From Pelagibacteraceae bacterium AG-390-C22 (GTDB taxonomy: Bacteria > Pseudomonadota > Alphaproteobacteria > Pelagibacterales > Pelagibacteraceae), in NCBI GenBank assembly GCA_003278125.1, contig QCGX01000004.1, forward strand, positions 27,653 to 91,652: a DNA stretch of 64,000 bases, given 5' to 3'. Made by a program: the position numbers and the translations under genes. Below the pieces are notes generated by a model. That model had not been told where the DNA came from, did not search any database, and was given only the letters and a program-made list of their open reading frames with translations. Shown here piece by piece: positions 33,902-43,879 of this stretch (the stretch's first letter is position 1; every line of letters starts with the position of its first letter).

Positions 33902-35236
33902 TTGCCAAAAAAAATATTTATCAAAACATTAGGTTGCCAAATGAACGAATACGATAGTAATCGTATTTTAGATTTAACAAAAAAAATTAATTATACTTCA
34001 ACTAATAATATTAAAGAGGCTGATTGTTATGTTCTTAACACTTGCCATATAAGAGAGAAAGCTACAGATAAAGTTTATCACGATATAGGTAGAGTTAAAA
34101 AAGAATTCAGAAACAAGAAAAAGCCAATTGTATTAATTGCTGGGTGTGTAGCTCAAGCAGAAGGAGATATTTTACTAGAAAGAGAAAAATATATTGATGC
34201 AATAGTTGGCCCACAATCATACCATGAGATAAATAAGATAATTTTAAGCATAAAAGACAAAGACAAAAAAATTAATTTAACAGAATTTGAAGCTATAGAA
34301 AAATTTGATGAACTTAAATTAACTAAAAATTCTAATAGCAAAATTTCTTCTTTTTTAACTATTCAAGAAGGATGCGATAAATTTTGTAAATTTTGTGTCG
34401 TTCCTTATACTAGAGGTCCGGAATATTCTAGACCGCTTTCAGAAATTATATCTGAAGCAAATCAACTTGTTTATAATGGTTCTCGTGAAATTATTTTATT
34501 AGGACAAAATGTAAATGCCTACAATTTCAAAAATAAAAGATTATCAGATTTATTGTATTTACTTAGTGAAATTAAAAACTTACAAAGAATCAGATATACC
34601 ACGTCCCATCCAAAAGATTTTACATTAGATTTAATCGAAGCACATGGCAAATGTGCAAAATTAATGCCACTATTACATTTACCAGTTCAGAGTGGATCAA
34701 CAAAGATCTTAAAAAACATGAATAGAAATCATTCGATAAAGCAGTACCTAGAAATCATTAATAGACTTAAAGAAAAAAATTCATCAATAAAGTTCTCTAG
34801 TGATTTTATCATTGCTTATCCTGGCGAAACAAAAGATGATTTTGAAAAAACAATATCATTGGTTAAAGAGGTAGGTTTCATCAATTCATATTCATTTATT
34901 TTTAGCCCAAGACCTGGAACACCAGCAGGTAATTTACAAGAAGTAGATAGCAAAATTGCTAAAGAGAGGCTCTTTATTTTTCAACATATTGCAGATGAAA
35001 TAAAAAAGAATTACAGAAAAAAACTAATTAATTCAAACGCTAAAGTATTATTTGAAAATAAAATTAAAAATGAGAATAAATTTTTTGGTAGAGACGAATA
35101 TTTTAATTCAGTAATTGTAAATAGCAGGGAAGATTTGACTGGAAAAATTAGAAACGTAAAAATAAATCAGTGTAATCAAAATACTCTATTTGGTGAAGTT
35201 ATTACAGACACTCAACATAAGGAGCATGCAGCATAA
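33902..35236 (+). CDS. miaB: tRNA-2-methylthio-N6-dimethylallyladenosine synthase MiaB
   Basis: MiaB is the radical-SAM methylthiotransferase acting on i6A37 of tRNAs. At 444 aa it has normal length. It starts at TTG directly after the fur stop (no ATG fits) with the family start KKIFIKTLGCQMNEYDSNRI. The N-terminal UPF0004 domain cysteines are in GCQMNEYDS, NTCHIREKA and AGCVAQAEG. The radical-SAM motif is EGCDKFCKFCVVPYTRGPEYSRP (CxxxCxxC). A C-terminal TRAM domain ends in TLFGEVI. Confidence 0.97.
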   Translation: MPKKIFIKTLGCQMNEYDSNRILDLTKKINYTSTNNIKEADCYVLNTCHIREKATDKVYHDIGRVKKEFRNKKKPIVLIAGCVAQAEGDILLEREKYIDAIVGPQSYHEINKIILSIKDKDKKINLTEFEAIEKFDELKLTKNSNSKISSFLTIQEGCDKFCKFCVVPYTRGPEYSRPLSEIISEANQLVYNGSREIILLGQNVNAYNFKNKRLSDLLYLLSEIKNLQRIRYTTSHPKDFTLDLIEAHGKCAKLMPLLHLPVQSGSTKILKNMNRNHSIKQYLEIINRLKEKNSSIKFSSDFIIAYPGETKDDFEKTISLVKEVGFINSYSFIFSPRPGTPAGNLQEVDSKIAKERLFIFQHIADEIKKNYRKKLINSNAKVLFENKIKNENKFFGRDEYFNSVIVNSREDLTGKIRNVKINQCNQNTLFGEVITDTQHKEHAA

Positions 35237-35241
35237 GATTT

Positions 35242-36246
35242 ATGTCAGAGATAAGTAAATTAGAACAAAGTTTTATCATTAAAAAAATAGATTCAACCAC
35301 AGTTAACATGCAAATAACTAATAATGAAATGTTGATGACAATTGTCGGTGAATTTAATCAAAATTTAAAAGAATTGGAGAAATTAACTAATACGAATATA
35401 TTTTTTAGAGGAAATTCAATCACTTGCAAAGGAAAAGAAGCAAATTTGAAAGATTTTTCAAAGGCAATTAAATTTTTAATTAATAAATATCTTTTGACTA
35501 ATTTTATTGAAAAAGGAGATATAATGTTATCAGTTAAAAAAAATATGAAACTTGAAGAATCAAACGTTCAATCATTTAAACAACTAATCAAGACACCTCG
35601 AAGTTCTGTTATAGCGAGATCTAAAAAACAATCTGATTATATTAAAGCGCTAAAAGAAAATGATATTGTTATCTCACTTGGTCCAGCAGGAACTGGAAAG
35701 AGTTTTTTAGCAGTTTCAGTTGCGGTATCTCTATTAATGGAAAAAAAAGTGGAGAGAGTAATTTTGTCAAGACCTGCAGTGGAAGCGGGTGAAAAATTAG
35801 GCTTTTTACCAGGAGATATGAAAGAAAAAGTTGATCCATACCTTAGACCACTTTATGACGCTTTATATGAATTATTTGGCTCAGATAAAATTGACAAAAA
35901 AATTGCAACGGGAGAAATTGAAATTGCTCCTCTTGCATTTATGAGAGGAAGAACTTTAAAGAATTGTTTTGCAATTCTAGATGAAGCACAAAATGCAACT
36001 GAAACTCAAATTAAAATGTTCTTAACTAGAATAGGGGAAAATTCAAAATTGGTTGTTAATGGCGATCCTTCTCAAATAGATTTAATCAACAAATCACAAT
36101 CCGGTCTTATAAAATCAAAAAATATTCTTAAAGGTTTGAATGAGATAAAAATTATAGAATTTGATCATACTGACGTAGTAAGACATCCCTTAGTTTCAAA
36201 GATCATTCGGGCTTATCAAAAAAAAAGCGCTGATGATAAAAGTTAA
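35242..36246 (+). CDS. phoH: PhoH-like ATPase (YbeZ)
   Basis: This 334-aa PhoH/YbeZ family protein has an N-terminal KH-like region followed by the P-loop SLGPAGTGKSFLAVSVAVSLL and SRPAVEAGEKLGFLPGDMKEKVDPYLRPLYDAL. The family region is IEIAPLAFMRGRTLKNCFAILDEAQNAT (Walker B DEAQ), and VVNGDPSQIDL follows. YbeZ works with the endoribonuclease YbeY, the next gene, which overlaps by 14 bp. The pair acts in rRNA maturation and ribosome quality control. Confidence 0.96.
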   Translation: MSEISKLEQSFIIKKIDSTTVNMQITNNEMLMTIVGEFNQNLKELEKLTNTNIFFRGNSITCKGKEANLKDFSKAIKFLINKYLLTNFIEKGDIMLSVKKNMKLEESNVQSFKQLIKTPRSSVIARSKKQSDYIKALKENDIVISLGPAGTGKSFLAVSVAVSLLMEKKVERVILSRPAVEAGEKLGFLPGDMKEKVDPYLRPLYDALYELFGSDKIDKKIATGEIEIAPLAFMRGRTLKNCFAILDEAQNATETQIKMFLTRIGENSKLVVNGDPSQIDLINKSQSGLIKSKNILKGLNEIKIIEFDHTDVVRHPLVSKIIRAYQKKSADDKS

Positions 36247-36697
36247 TGTAATTTTAAATAACATTAATTGGAAAAGATATCTAAGAAATCCAAATAGGTT
36301 TATTGATAAAAAGATAACACTACTTAATAAAAAAAATAAACTATTCAAAAAAAATACTTTGATATGTTCCTTGCTTTTATCAGGAGCTAAAGAAATAAAA
36401 AATTTAAATAAAAAATTTAGGAAAAAAAATAAGTCTACCGATGTACTGTCCTTTCCTTTTTATGAAAAAAATCAACTAAATAACAAAATAAGAAAAGAAA
36501 AAGAGGTTTACCTAGGGGATATCATTATCAATTTGAGCCAAGTAAAGAAAAAGAATAATAAGGCTAAGTTTAAAGAGGAATTAAATAAACTTTGGATACA
36601 TGGGCTATTACATTTATTGGGATACGATCACAAATCAAATTCACAATATTTACAAATGCAAAAAATAGAAAAAAAATTTTCTTATTTAATTAAATAA
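36233..36697 (+). CDS. ybeY: Endoribonuclease YbeY
   Basis: YbeY is a zinc-dependent endoribonuclease for 16S rRNA 3'-end maturation. It is 154 aa. The family zinc motif is HGLLHLLGYDH near residue 123-133. KSTDVLSFPF and YLGDIIINLSQV are the conserved middle elements (STDVLSFP). It overlaps phoH by 14 bp and ends 1 bp before lnt. The corC gene usually found between ybeY and lnt in alphaproteobacteria is not here. Confidence 0.95.
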   Translation: MIKVNVILNNINWKRYLRNPNRFIDKKITLLNKKNKLFKKNTLICSLLLSGAKEIKNLNKKFRKKNKSTDVLSFPFYEKNQLNNKIRKEKEVYLGDIIINLSQVKKKNNKAKFKEELNKLWIHGLLHLLGYDHKSNSQYLQMQKIEKKFSYLIK

Positions 36698-36698
36698 A

Positions 36699-38249
36699 AT
36701 GCTAAATCAAATTCTTAATAATAGAACAATATTAGTTTTTATAATACCTTTTTTTCTTGGACTATTATCAGTTTTATCTTTTCAGCCTTTTAATATTACA
36801 TTAATCAATTTTTTAATATTTCCTATTTTTTTTTTAATATTAAGCAATATTAATAGACGCTCAAAAAATAAATATCGAAAAAAACCTTATTTAAAAAATC
36901 TTTTTTTGGCAGGATATCTTTTCGGTATAGGTTTTTTTCTCTCAGGAACATATTGGATATCTTATTCACTAACATTTGATGAAAATTTAAAGATATTAAT
37001 ACCTTTTTCTTTAATTTTGATTCCTTTATCTTTAGGACTTTTTTTTGGCTTTGCGTCTTTATTTTCAGGCCCATTTATAAAAAACAATTATCCTTCTTTT
37101 TTTTTATTTTGTTTGATTTTCTCTACTATAGATTATTTAAGAGGAAATATCTTATCCGGCTTCCCTTGGAATTTGTGGTCTTACTCTTGGTCATGGTTAG
37201 TTGAAATAATTCAGGTTTTAAATCCTATAGGACTTTATGCTTTTAACTCTATCTCAATTGTTTTTTTTTGTTCACCTGCGATATTATTTTTTAACAATAA
37301 GTATAAATATTTTGTTTTTTCAATTTTTTTATTAATATTTTTCTCTTTTTATATTTTCGGATCTTACAAGATTAATGCTGGTCAAGAGATAACAAGAGAT
37401 ATCAAAAAAACGGTATATGTGAAGGTAATATCTCCTAATTTTGATATGAGATATATTCATAGTGATGAAGAAATAAAAGATACAATTGAAAAAATTGTAA
37501 GATATAGCGATCCTCAGCCAAATAAAGAAACTATTTTTATATGGCCAGAAGGAATTTTTGCTGGAGTTTATTTTGAAGATTTAAAAAAATTTTCAAATAT
37601 TTTTAGTAAAAGTTTTTCTAAAAAGCATTTGTTAATTTTTGGAATCAACACTCAAAGCAAATCTTCAAATGAATTTTATAATAGCCTTATAGCATCTAAC
37701 AACAATCTTGAGGTTCTTTATAAATACGATAAAAAAAAACTTGTTCCTTTTGGTGAGTTTTTTCCTTTCAATGATTTTTCAGAAAAACTTGGATTAAAAA
37801 AAGTCACTCAGGGATATGGTTCTTTTTCAAAAGGAAATAAACAAGAAAATTTTATATTAGATGACTTAAATATACTTCCTTTAATATGTTACGAAATAAT
37901 TTTTCCAAATCTCACTCAATTTTCCGATAAAAAAACTAATATGATTGTTAACATTTCTGAGGACGCGTGGTTTGGGAATTCTATAGGACCTCACCAGCAT
38001 TTTACTAAAGCAATTTTTAGAGCTACAGAAAATAATACTTATTTGATTAGATCAGCCAATAAAGGTATTAGTGCTTTTATTAACAATAATGGCAAAACTA
38101 TAAAAAGACTAGAACCAAATGAGACAGGGAATATAGAATTAGATGTGCCATTGATAAATAATAATATTAAAAACAAAAATGATTTGATATTTTTTATTCT
38201 TTTATTTACATATCTATCTATCTTTTTAATTTTTAAAAATAAAAACTGA
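36699..38249 (+). CDS. lnt: Apolipoprotein N-acyltransferase
   Basis: Lnt adds the third acyl chain to lipoproteins in the inner membrane. At 516 aa it has normal length. The N-terminal half holds about six transmembrane helices, including [23 protein letters not shown]. The periplasmic nitrilase domain has [11 protein letters not shown] (catalytic Glu), [16 protein letters not shown] (catalytic Lys) and LICYEIIFP (catalytic Cys). [18 protein letters not shown] and a final transmembrane helix follow. Its stop overlaps the metK ATG by one base (TGATG). Its presence fits the several lipoproteins in the window. Confidence 0.96.
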   Translation: MLNQILNNRTILVFIIPFFLGLLSVLSFQPFNITLINFLIFPIFFLILSNINRRSKNKYRKKPYLKNLFLAGYLFGIGFFLSGTYWISYSLTFDENLKILIPFSLILIPLSLGLFFGFASLFSGPFIKNNYPSFFLFCLIFSTIDYLRGNILSGFPWNLWSYSWSWLVEIIQVLNPIGLYAFNSISIVFFCSPAILFFNNKYKYFVFSIFLLIFFSFYIFGSYKINAGQEITRDIKKTVYVKVISPNFDMRYIHSDEEIKDTIEKIVRYSDPQPNKETIFIWPEGIFAGVYFEDLKKFSNIFSKSFSKKHLLIFGINTQSKSSNEFYNSLIASNNNLEVLYKYDKKKLVPFGEFFPFNDFSEKLGLKKVTQGYGSFSKGNKQENFILDDLNILPLICYEIIFPNLTQFSDKKTNMIVNISEDAWFGNSIGPHQHFTKAIFRATENNTYLIRSANKGISAFINNNGKTIKRLEPNETGNIELDVPLINNNIKNKNDLIFFILLFTYLSIFLIFKNKN

Positions 38250-39418
38250 TGCAAAATAATAAATATTTATTTACTAGTGAGTCTGTTTCAGAGGGGCATC
38301 CGGATAAAGTCTGCGATAGAATTTCAGACATGGTTGTAGACTCTTATTTGTCCCAAGATCCTTTTTCTCGTGTAGCATGTGAGACACTTACAACAACCAA
38401 TAAAGTTGTATTAGCTGGAGAGATAAGAGGACCAAAAATACCAAAAGAGAAAATTATAGAAAAAGTAAGAAATTGCATAAAAGATATTGGTTATGACCAA
38501 GAAGGGTTTAGTTGGAAAACAGCTAACATAGAAACATTTCTGCATGAACAGTCTCCTGATATAGCAATGGGAGTTGACTCCAAAGATAACAAAGATGAAG
38601 GTGCAGGCGATCAGGGGATTATGTTTGGTTATGCTTGTAAAGAAACAGAGGATTTAATGCCAGCACCAATTCATTTTTCACATAAAATTTTAAGATTAAT
38701 GGCCGAAGATAGAAAGAAAAAAGCATTAAAAGGCATAGAACCTGACTCTAAAAGTCAAGTTACGATGTTATATCAAGACAATAAACCCATAAAGGTTACT
38801 TCAGTAGTTATATCAACTCAGCATTCAAAAGACCTGAACCAAGAAAAAGTTAAGAATTTGGTTCTGCCATATATTAAAAAATCTATACCTGAAAAATATT
38901 TAAAAGATTTAGATCCTAAAGAAATTTATATTAACCCAACGGGGCAATTTATAATTGGCGGACCAGACGGTGATACAGGTTTAACAGGAAGAAAAATAAT
39001 TGTAGATACTTATGGAGGTGCTGCGCCACATGGTGGAGGAGCTTTTTCAGGTAAAGATCCAACTAAAGTAGACAGATCAGCAGCCTATGCAGCAAGGTAC
39101 TTGGCTAAAAATATTGTATCAGCAGGAGTGTCCGAAAAGTGTTTGATACAACTTGCCTACGCTATTGGAGTTTCGAAACCCTTATCTATTTTTGTAAAAC
39201 TTGCAGAAGGAGATGAAGATAAGGTAGAGAATGTAAAAAAAATTATCGATCAAAATTTTAATTTATCTCCAAGAGGTATAAGAGAGATGTTGAAACTAAA
39301 CAACCCAATATATGAAATTACTTCTGCCTATGGGCATTTTGGAAGAAAACCATCAAATACTGGTGAATTTACTTGGGAAAAAACAGACAAAGAAGATTTA
39401 TTTAAATTGAAATCTTGA
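38249..39418 (+). CDS. metK: S-adenosylmethionine synthetase
   Basis: MetK makes SAM from methionine and ATP. It is 389 aa. The signatures are [22 protein letters not shown], then [13 protein letters not shown] (GAGDQGxMFGYA hexapeptide region), [21 protein letters not shown] and [22 protein letters not shown]. All are intact. It is coupled to lnt by a one-base overlap. It is followed by an intrinsic terminator and then nusA; the trmB and rimP genes that often intervene are missing. Confidence 0.98.
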   Translation: MQNNKYLFTSESVSEGHPDKVCDRISDMVVDSYLSQDPFSRVACETLTTTNKVVLAGEIRGPKIPKEKIIEKVRNCIKDIGYDQEGFSWKTANIETFLHEQSPDIAMGVDSKDNKDEGAGDQGIMFGYACKETEDLMPAPIHFSHKILRLMAEDRKKKALKGIEPDSKSQVTMLYQDNKPIKVTSVVISTQHSKDLNQEKVKNLVLPYIKKSIPEKYLKDLDPKEIYINPTGQFIIGGPDGDTGLTGRKIIVDTYGGAAPHGGGAFSGKDPTKVDRSAAYAARYLAKNIVSAGVSEKCLIQLAYAIGVSKPLSIFVKLAEGDEDKVENVKKIIDQNFNLSPRGIREMLKLNNPIYEITSAYGHFGRKPSNTGEFTWEKTDKEDLFKLKS

Positions 39419-39465
39419 AAAAACCATAATTTTCAATTAAAAAAACCTTATTACTGGATAATATC

Positions 39466-39492
39466 AAAATGGGCTTTAGCCCATTTTTTTTT
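39466..39492 (+). terminator. Intrinsic terminator/attenuator between metK and nusA
   Basis: AAAATGGGCT pairs perfectly with AGCCCATTTT across a two-base gap and is followed by a run of T up to 39492. The next base begins the nusA Shine-Dalgarno (AGGAG at 39493-39497). A GATAAT -10-like element at 39457-39462 would place a start site inside the hairpin's left arm. Confidence 0.85.
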
Positions 39493-39507
39493 AGGAGTAC
39501 TTAAAAA

Positions 39508-41061
39508 ATGTTAAATAGAGGGTTAGATAAACAAGAACTATTAAGAATCGTAGATGCGGTTGCTAATGAAAAATCGATAGACAAAGAACTTGTCATTGGT
39601 TCTATGGAAAGTGCAATTCAAAAAGCTGCATTAACTAAATTTGGTAATGATAATAATATCGAGGTAATAATAGATAGAGAAAGTGGTGATATAAAAATTC
39701 AAAAAGTTTTGGATATTGTAGAAAAGGTAGAGGATCCAGCAAGAGAGATTGCCTTAGATGACGCTAAAAAGATTAAATCAAAAAATAATGATGAACTTAA
39801 AATTGGAGATAAAATTTTTGAAGATTTACCCCAAGTTGATTTTGGAAGAATTGCTGCTCAAAGCGCAAAACAAGTAATTAGCTCCAGAGTAAGAGAGGCT
39901 GAAAAAAATAGACAGTATGAGGATTTCATAGATAAACAAGGGCAAATCTTAAGTGGAATTATTAAACGACTTGAATATGGAAATGTTATAGTTGACTTAG
40001 GAAAAGCAGAAGGTGTTATTAAAAAAGATGAGCTAATACCAAGAGAGATTTTAAAAACTGGCGACAGAGTGAAAGCATATTGTTATGAAGTTAAGAAAGA
40101 AATTAAGGGACATCAAATATTTTTATCAAGAGCGCACCCTCAATTTTTGGCAAGATTGTTTTTTCAAGAAGTTCCTGAAATTTATGAAGGAACAATAGAA
40201 ATTAAATCTGTAGCGCGAGATCCAGGAAGTAGAGCTAAAATTTGCGTATATTCACAAGACTCTTCTATTGATCCAGTAGGAGCATGTGTAGGTATGAGAG
40301 GTAGTAGAGTTCAAACAATAGTTAATGAACTCCATGGAGAAAAAATAGATATAATAAAATGGACGGAAGATTTGCCTACTTTAATTTCAGAATCTCTTTC
40401 ACCAGCAGAAATCCAAAGAGTTTTGATAGATCAGGACAATAAAAGAATTGATATAATATTAACGGAAGAAAATTTAAGTAAGGCAATTGGTCGTAGAGGG
40501 CAGAACGTAAGGCTAGCCTCAAAGTTAACTAATTATGAAATTGATATATTGACTGACAAAGAAGACTCAGAAAGAAGACAGGCTGAGTTTAAAGATAGAA
40601 CAGAGACTTTAATTAAAAATTTAGAGGTTGATGAAACATTAGGTCAACTTTTAGTTTCCGAAGGCTTCACGAGCATTGAAGATATAGCTCAATCAACACC
40701 TGAAAATATTTCAAAAATAGACGCAATAGATGAAGATACTGCAAAAGAATTAATTAACAGATCTAAAGAAACTTTGGTTAAAGAAAAAGAAGCGGTAGCT
40801 GAAAAACTAAAAGAACTTGGAGTTGAGGAGTCATTAATAAATTTAAAAGGAATGACCCAAGGAATGCTGGTTATCTTAGGACAAAAAAATATTAAAAAAT
40901 TAAGTGATTTTGCTGATTTGTCCTCAGATGAATTAATTGGCGGATTTGACGAAATAAAAGGAAAGAAAATTAGGATTGACGGATATTTAGAAGAATTTTC
41001 TCTATCAAGAAAAGAAGCTGATGACCTTATTATGTCAGCTAGAGAGATTGTGTACAAGTAA
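39508..41061 (+). CDS. nusA: Transcription elongation/termination factor NusA
   Basis: NusA binds RNA polymerase and modulates pausing, termination and antitermination. It is 517 aa. Domains in order: N-terminal RNAP-binding domain (LLRIVDAVANEKSIDKELVIGSMESAIQKAA), S1 domain around 130-200 (GIIKRLEYGNVIVDLGKAEGVI), KH1 (PVGACVGMRGSRVQTIVNEL), KH2 (AIGRRGQNVRLASKLT), and two C-terminal acidic repeat/HhH regions (GFTSIEDIA, LSDFADLSSDELIG). A good SD, AGGAG, sits directly after the upstream hairpin. infB follows after 4 bp with no ylxR between. Confidence 0.97.
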   Translation: MLNRGLDKQELLRIVDAVANEKSIDKELVIGSMESAIQKAALTKFGNDNNIEVIIDRESGDIKIQKVLDIVEKVEDPAREIALDDAKKIKSKNNDELKIGDKIFEDLPQVDFGRIAAQSAKQVISSRVREAEKNRQYEDFIDKQGQILSGIIKRLEYGNVIVDLGKAEGVIKKDELIPREILKTGDRVKAYCYEVKKEIKGHQIFLSRAHPQFLARLFFQEVPEIYEGTIEIKSVARDPGSRAKICVYSQDSSIDPVGACVGMRGSRVQTIVNELHGEKIDIIKWTEDLPTLISESLSPAEIQRVLIDQDNKRIDIILTEENLSKAIGRRGQNVRLASKLTNYEIDILTDKEDSERRQAEFKDRTETLIKNLEVDETLGQLLVSEGFTSIEDIAQSTPENISKIDAIDEDTAKELINRSKETLVKEKEAVAEKLKELGVEESLINLKGMTQGMLVILGQKNIKKLSDFADLSSDELIGGFDEIKGKKIRIDGYLEEFSLSRKEADDLIMSAREIVYK

Positions 41062-41065
41062 TGTT

Positions 41066-43249
41066 ATGGAAAAAGATAAAAAAAAAACACTTACAATTTC
41101 ATCGGGTTTAAAAAAAAAAATTGATACAAGCTCTATCAGTGCAAGTGGAAAAAAATCTTTCTCAGTAAAAAAAAAAGAACCCTTTAGAGGAAATAAAAAC
41201 TCTAATAGACCCAATCAGACATTCAATCAAGTCAAAAACCCAGATTTAAAAAAGAAAAATTTTGCTAGAAAATTTGTTGAGCAACAAGCCACTAAATCAT
41301 TTATAAAAAAAGACGATAAACCAACAGGAAAAAGCAAATTAAAGCTCAAAGGTCCAATTGATAAAAGAGATTTTAAATTAACTGTCTCACGAGCTTTAAA
41401 TGTCGAGGAAATTGAAATTAAACAAAGAAGTTTAGCTTCTGTTAAGAGGGCTAGATTAAAAGAGAAAAAAAATAAACCAGAGGGTGAAGAGAAGAAAGAA
41501 TTTAAAAAAGTAATTAGAGATGTAAAAATACCTGAACAAATTACCATACAAGAGCTTTCAAATCGAATGGCAGAGAAGTCTAGTGATATTATTAAGTTTC
41601 TATTTAATATGAAAGTGATAGCAACTATTAATCACAATATTGATAAAGATACTGCAGAATACATTGTTAAAGAATTCGGACATAAGCCAATATTAGAAGA
41701 TCAGCCAACATTAGATACAAATAAAGTAAAAGAAAAATTAGAGGGTGATGTACAAACTAGACCGCCTATAGTTACAATTATGGGGCATGTTGACCATGGA
41801 AAAACTTCTTTGTTAGATTCTTTAAGAGATACAAATGTGGTTTCCGGAGAACATGGTGGTATTACCCAACACATAGGAGCATACCAAGTTACAACTGAGG
41901 ATAAAAAAGTAATTACTTTTATAGATACACCTGGTCATGCAGCTTTTACTGAAATGCGAGCAAGAGGATCAAAAATTACTGACATCGTAGTTTTAGTCGT
42001 AGCAGCCGATGACGGCATTAAACCTCAAACTATCGAAGCTATTAAACATGCTAAAGCAGCAAAAGTTCCTATAATAGTAGCAATTAATAAATGTGATTTG
42101 CCTGAAAAAAATATAAGTAAGATTAAAAATGAAATGATGCAATACGAATTAATTGCTGAAGATCTAAGCGGAGATACTTTATTTGTAGAAGTATCAGCAA
42201 TCAAAAAAACTAATTTAGACAAACTTAAAGAAAGTATTTTATTACAATCAGAAATTTTAGATTTAAAAGCTTCATTCTCTGGACAAGCTAAAGGTATTGT
42301 TATCGAGTCCAAAATAGATAAAGGCAAAGGGCCAGTATCTACAGTTTTAATTAGCAACGGAAAATTAAGAAGAGGAGATCATTTCATTTGCGGAGATACT
42401 TGGGGCAAGATTAGAGCTATGATAAATTATGAAGGTAAAAATATTGATGAGGCACTACCCTCTATGCCAGTTGAAATACTTGGAATGAATAGTTCGGCTT
42501 TTGCAGGAGCAGAATTTTTAGTAACAAAAGATGAAAATGAAGCTAAAGAGTTGTCAGAGTATAAAAAGAATAATTTTGCCCAAAACAAAGTTCTAGCAAA
42601 AGATAAAGCTACACTTTTTGACTCTGCAAAAGAAAAAGATGAATTAAATATTATAATTAAATCTGATGTTCAAGGATCAAGCGAGGCATTAAAACTTGCA
42701 ATAAATAAAATTAAACATCAAGAAGTCGAAGCTAAAATCATTTTGTCTGACATTGGAATGATAAATGAAACTGATGTTTCTTTAGCTAAGGCTTCAAATG
42801 CAGTATTGATTGGTTTTAATGTTAAACCTAATAGAGAGGCCAAGAAATTAGCTGAAGAGCAGAAAATTGATGTTAAATTTTTTAATATAATTTATGAAGC
42901 CCTTGAATATGTAGAAAAATCATTATCAGGTTTATTAGAACCAGATGTTAAAGAAACAATTCTAGGATCTGCGGAGATACAAAAAATATTTAAAGTGTCT
43001 AATGCTGGTAAAATTGCAGGATCAAAAGTTATTAATGGAGAGATTAAAAATAAATCTAAAGCAAGAATTATAAGAGATGGAGTAGTTGTATATAATGGTG
43101 AGATTCAAAGTATATATAGAGAAAAAAATCAAGTTAAGGAGGTTGGCACAGGGCTTGAGTGCGGAATTAGCATTAAAGATTTTATTGATTTTAAAGAAAA
43201 AGATGTAATCGAGTCATATCATGCTGAAGAAATTCAAAGGTCAATATAA
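41066..43249 (+). CDS. infB: Translation initiation factor IF-2
   Basis: IF-2 is the GTPase that brings initiator tRNA to the 30S subunit. The track starts at 41021 inside nusA, but the ATG at 41066 (MEKDKKKTLTISSGLKKKI) matches the alphaproteobacterial IF-2 start, giving 727 aa. The lysine-rich N-terminal region is short; many alphaproteobacterial IF-2 proteins exceed 800 aa. The IF2-N domain follows (ITIQELSNRMAEKSSDIIKFLFNM). The G domain has IMGHVDHGKTSLLDSLR, DTPGHAAFTEMRARG and NKCDLP. Domains II-IV end in GLECGISIKDFIDFKEKDVIESY. Confidence 0.98.
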   Translation: MEKDKKKTLTISSGLKKKIDTSSISASGKKSFSVKKKEPFRGNKNSNRPNQTFNQVKNPDLKKKNFARKFVEQQATKSFIKKDDKPTGKSKLKLKGPIDKRDFKLTVSRALNVEEIEIKQRSLASVKRARLKEKKNKPEGEEKKEFKKVIRDVKIPEQITIQELSNRMAEKSSDIIKFLFNMKVIATINHNIDKDTAEYIVKEFGHKPILEDQPTLDTNKVKEKLEGDVQTRPPIVTIMGHVDHGKTSLLDSLRDTNVVSGEHGGITQHIGAYQVTTEDKKVITFIDTPGHAAFTEMRARGSKITDIVVLVVAADDGIKPQTIEAIKHAKAAKVPIIVAINKCDLPEKNISKIKNEMMQYELIAEDLSGDTLFVEVSAIKKTNLDKLKESILLQSEILDLKASFSGQAKGIVIESKIDKGKGPVSTVLISNGKLRRGDHFICGDTWGKIRAMINYEGKNIDEALPSMPVEILGMNSSAFAGAEFLVTKDENEAKELSEYKKNNFAQNKVLAKDKATLFDSAKEKDELNIIIKSDVQGSSEALKLAINKIKHQEVEAKIILSDIGMINETDVSLAKASNAVLIGFNVKPNREAKKLAEEQKIDVKFFNIIYEALEYVEKSLSGLLEPDVKETILGSAEIQKIFKVSNAGKIAGSKVINGEIKNKSKARIIRDGVVVYNGEIQSIYREKNQVKEVGTGLECGISIKDFIDFKEKDVIESYHAEEIQRSI

Positions 43250-43647
43250 TGGGAAATCAAACATCACAAAGAGCTTTTAGTCAGAGACAATTAAGAGTTG
43301 GAGAGTTGGTTAAACAAAATTTAGGAGAGCTATTTATTAGAAATGAAGCTAAAATTCCATTGATTAATTCGAAACTAATTACTGTAACCGAGGTTAGAAT
43401 GACACCAGACTTAAAAACAGCTAGAGTTTATGTAATACCTCTAGGCGGCATAGATATGAAAGAAACAGTTAGAGCCTTGACGGAATACTCTCATCTTGTT
43501 AGAAAAGCGCTGTCTAAAAGGTTAGATATTAAGTTTCTTCCTAAACTTACATTTGTTGAAGATAACTCATTTGAATATGCTGAAAAGATTGAAAAAATTA
43601 TAAAAAAAATAAAGATTAATGATACAGAAAAAAAAAGATATAATTAA
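43249..43647 (+). CDS. rbfA: Ribosome-binding factor A
   Basis: RbfA matures 30S subunits (16S rRNA 5' end). It is 132 aa with a single KH-like domain: SQRQLRVGELVKQNLGELF at the start, then VTEVRMTPDLKTARVYVIPL, and HLVRKALSKRLDIKFLPKLTFVEDNSFEYAEKIEKII. It overlaps infB by one base (TAATG). Its 3' end overlaps rpsO by 29 bp. truB, usually between rbfA and rpsO, is not present. Confidence 0.95.
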   Translation: MGNQTSQRAFSQRQLRVGELVKQNLGELFIRNEAKIPLINSKLITVTEVRMTPDLKTARVYVIPLGGIDMKETVRALTEYSHLVRKALSKRLDIKFLPKLTFVEDNSFEYAEKIEKIIKKIKINDTEKKRYN

Positions 43648-43879
43648 GTCATTAGCGATCCATAATAAGGATGTAGGATCTACGGAGATACAGATTGGGT
43701 TATTAACTGATAAAATATCAAAACTCTCAGATCATTTTAAAAAGTTTAAGAAAGACAAACATTCAACATTAGGATTAACAAAATCCGTTAATAAAAGAAA
43801 AAAACTTCTAGTTTATCTTAAAAAGAAAAATTCAGATTCATATCAAAAAATAATAAAACAATTAAATTTAAGGAAATAA
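43619..43879 (+). CDS. rpsO: Ribosomal protein S15
   Basis: S15 is an early-binding 30S protein. It is 86 aa with the signature [52 protein letters not shown]. The start at 43619 lies inside rbfA and gives the family's normal N-terminal helix ([18 protein letters not shown]). The 29-bp overlap therefore appears real rather than an annotation artefact. It ends with a one-base overlap to pnp (TAATG). Confidence 0.96.
   Translation: MIQKKKDIIKSLAIHNKDVGSTEIQIGLLTDKISKLSDHFKKFKKDKHSTLGLTKSVNKRKKLLVYLKKKNSDSYQKIIKQLNLRK

Noticed and set aside
41021-41065. infB start inside nusA
   Set aside because: The 15 extra residues are the out-of-frame end of nusA; the ATG at 41066 fits the family and gives a 4-bp gap.
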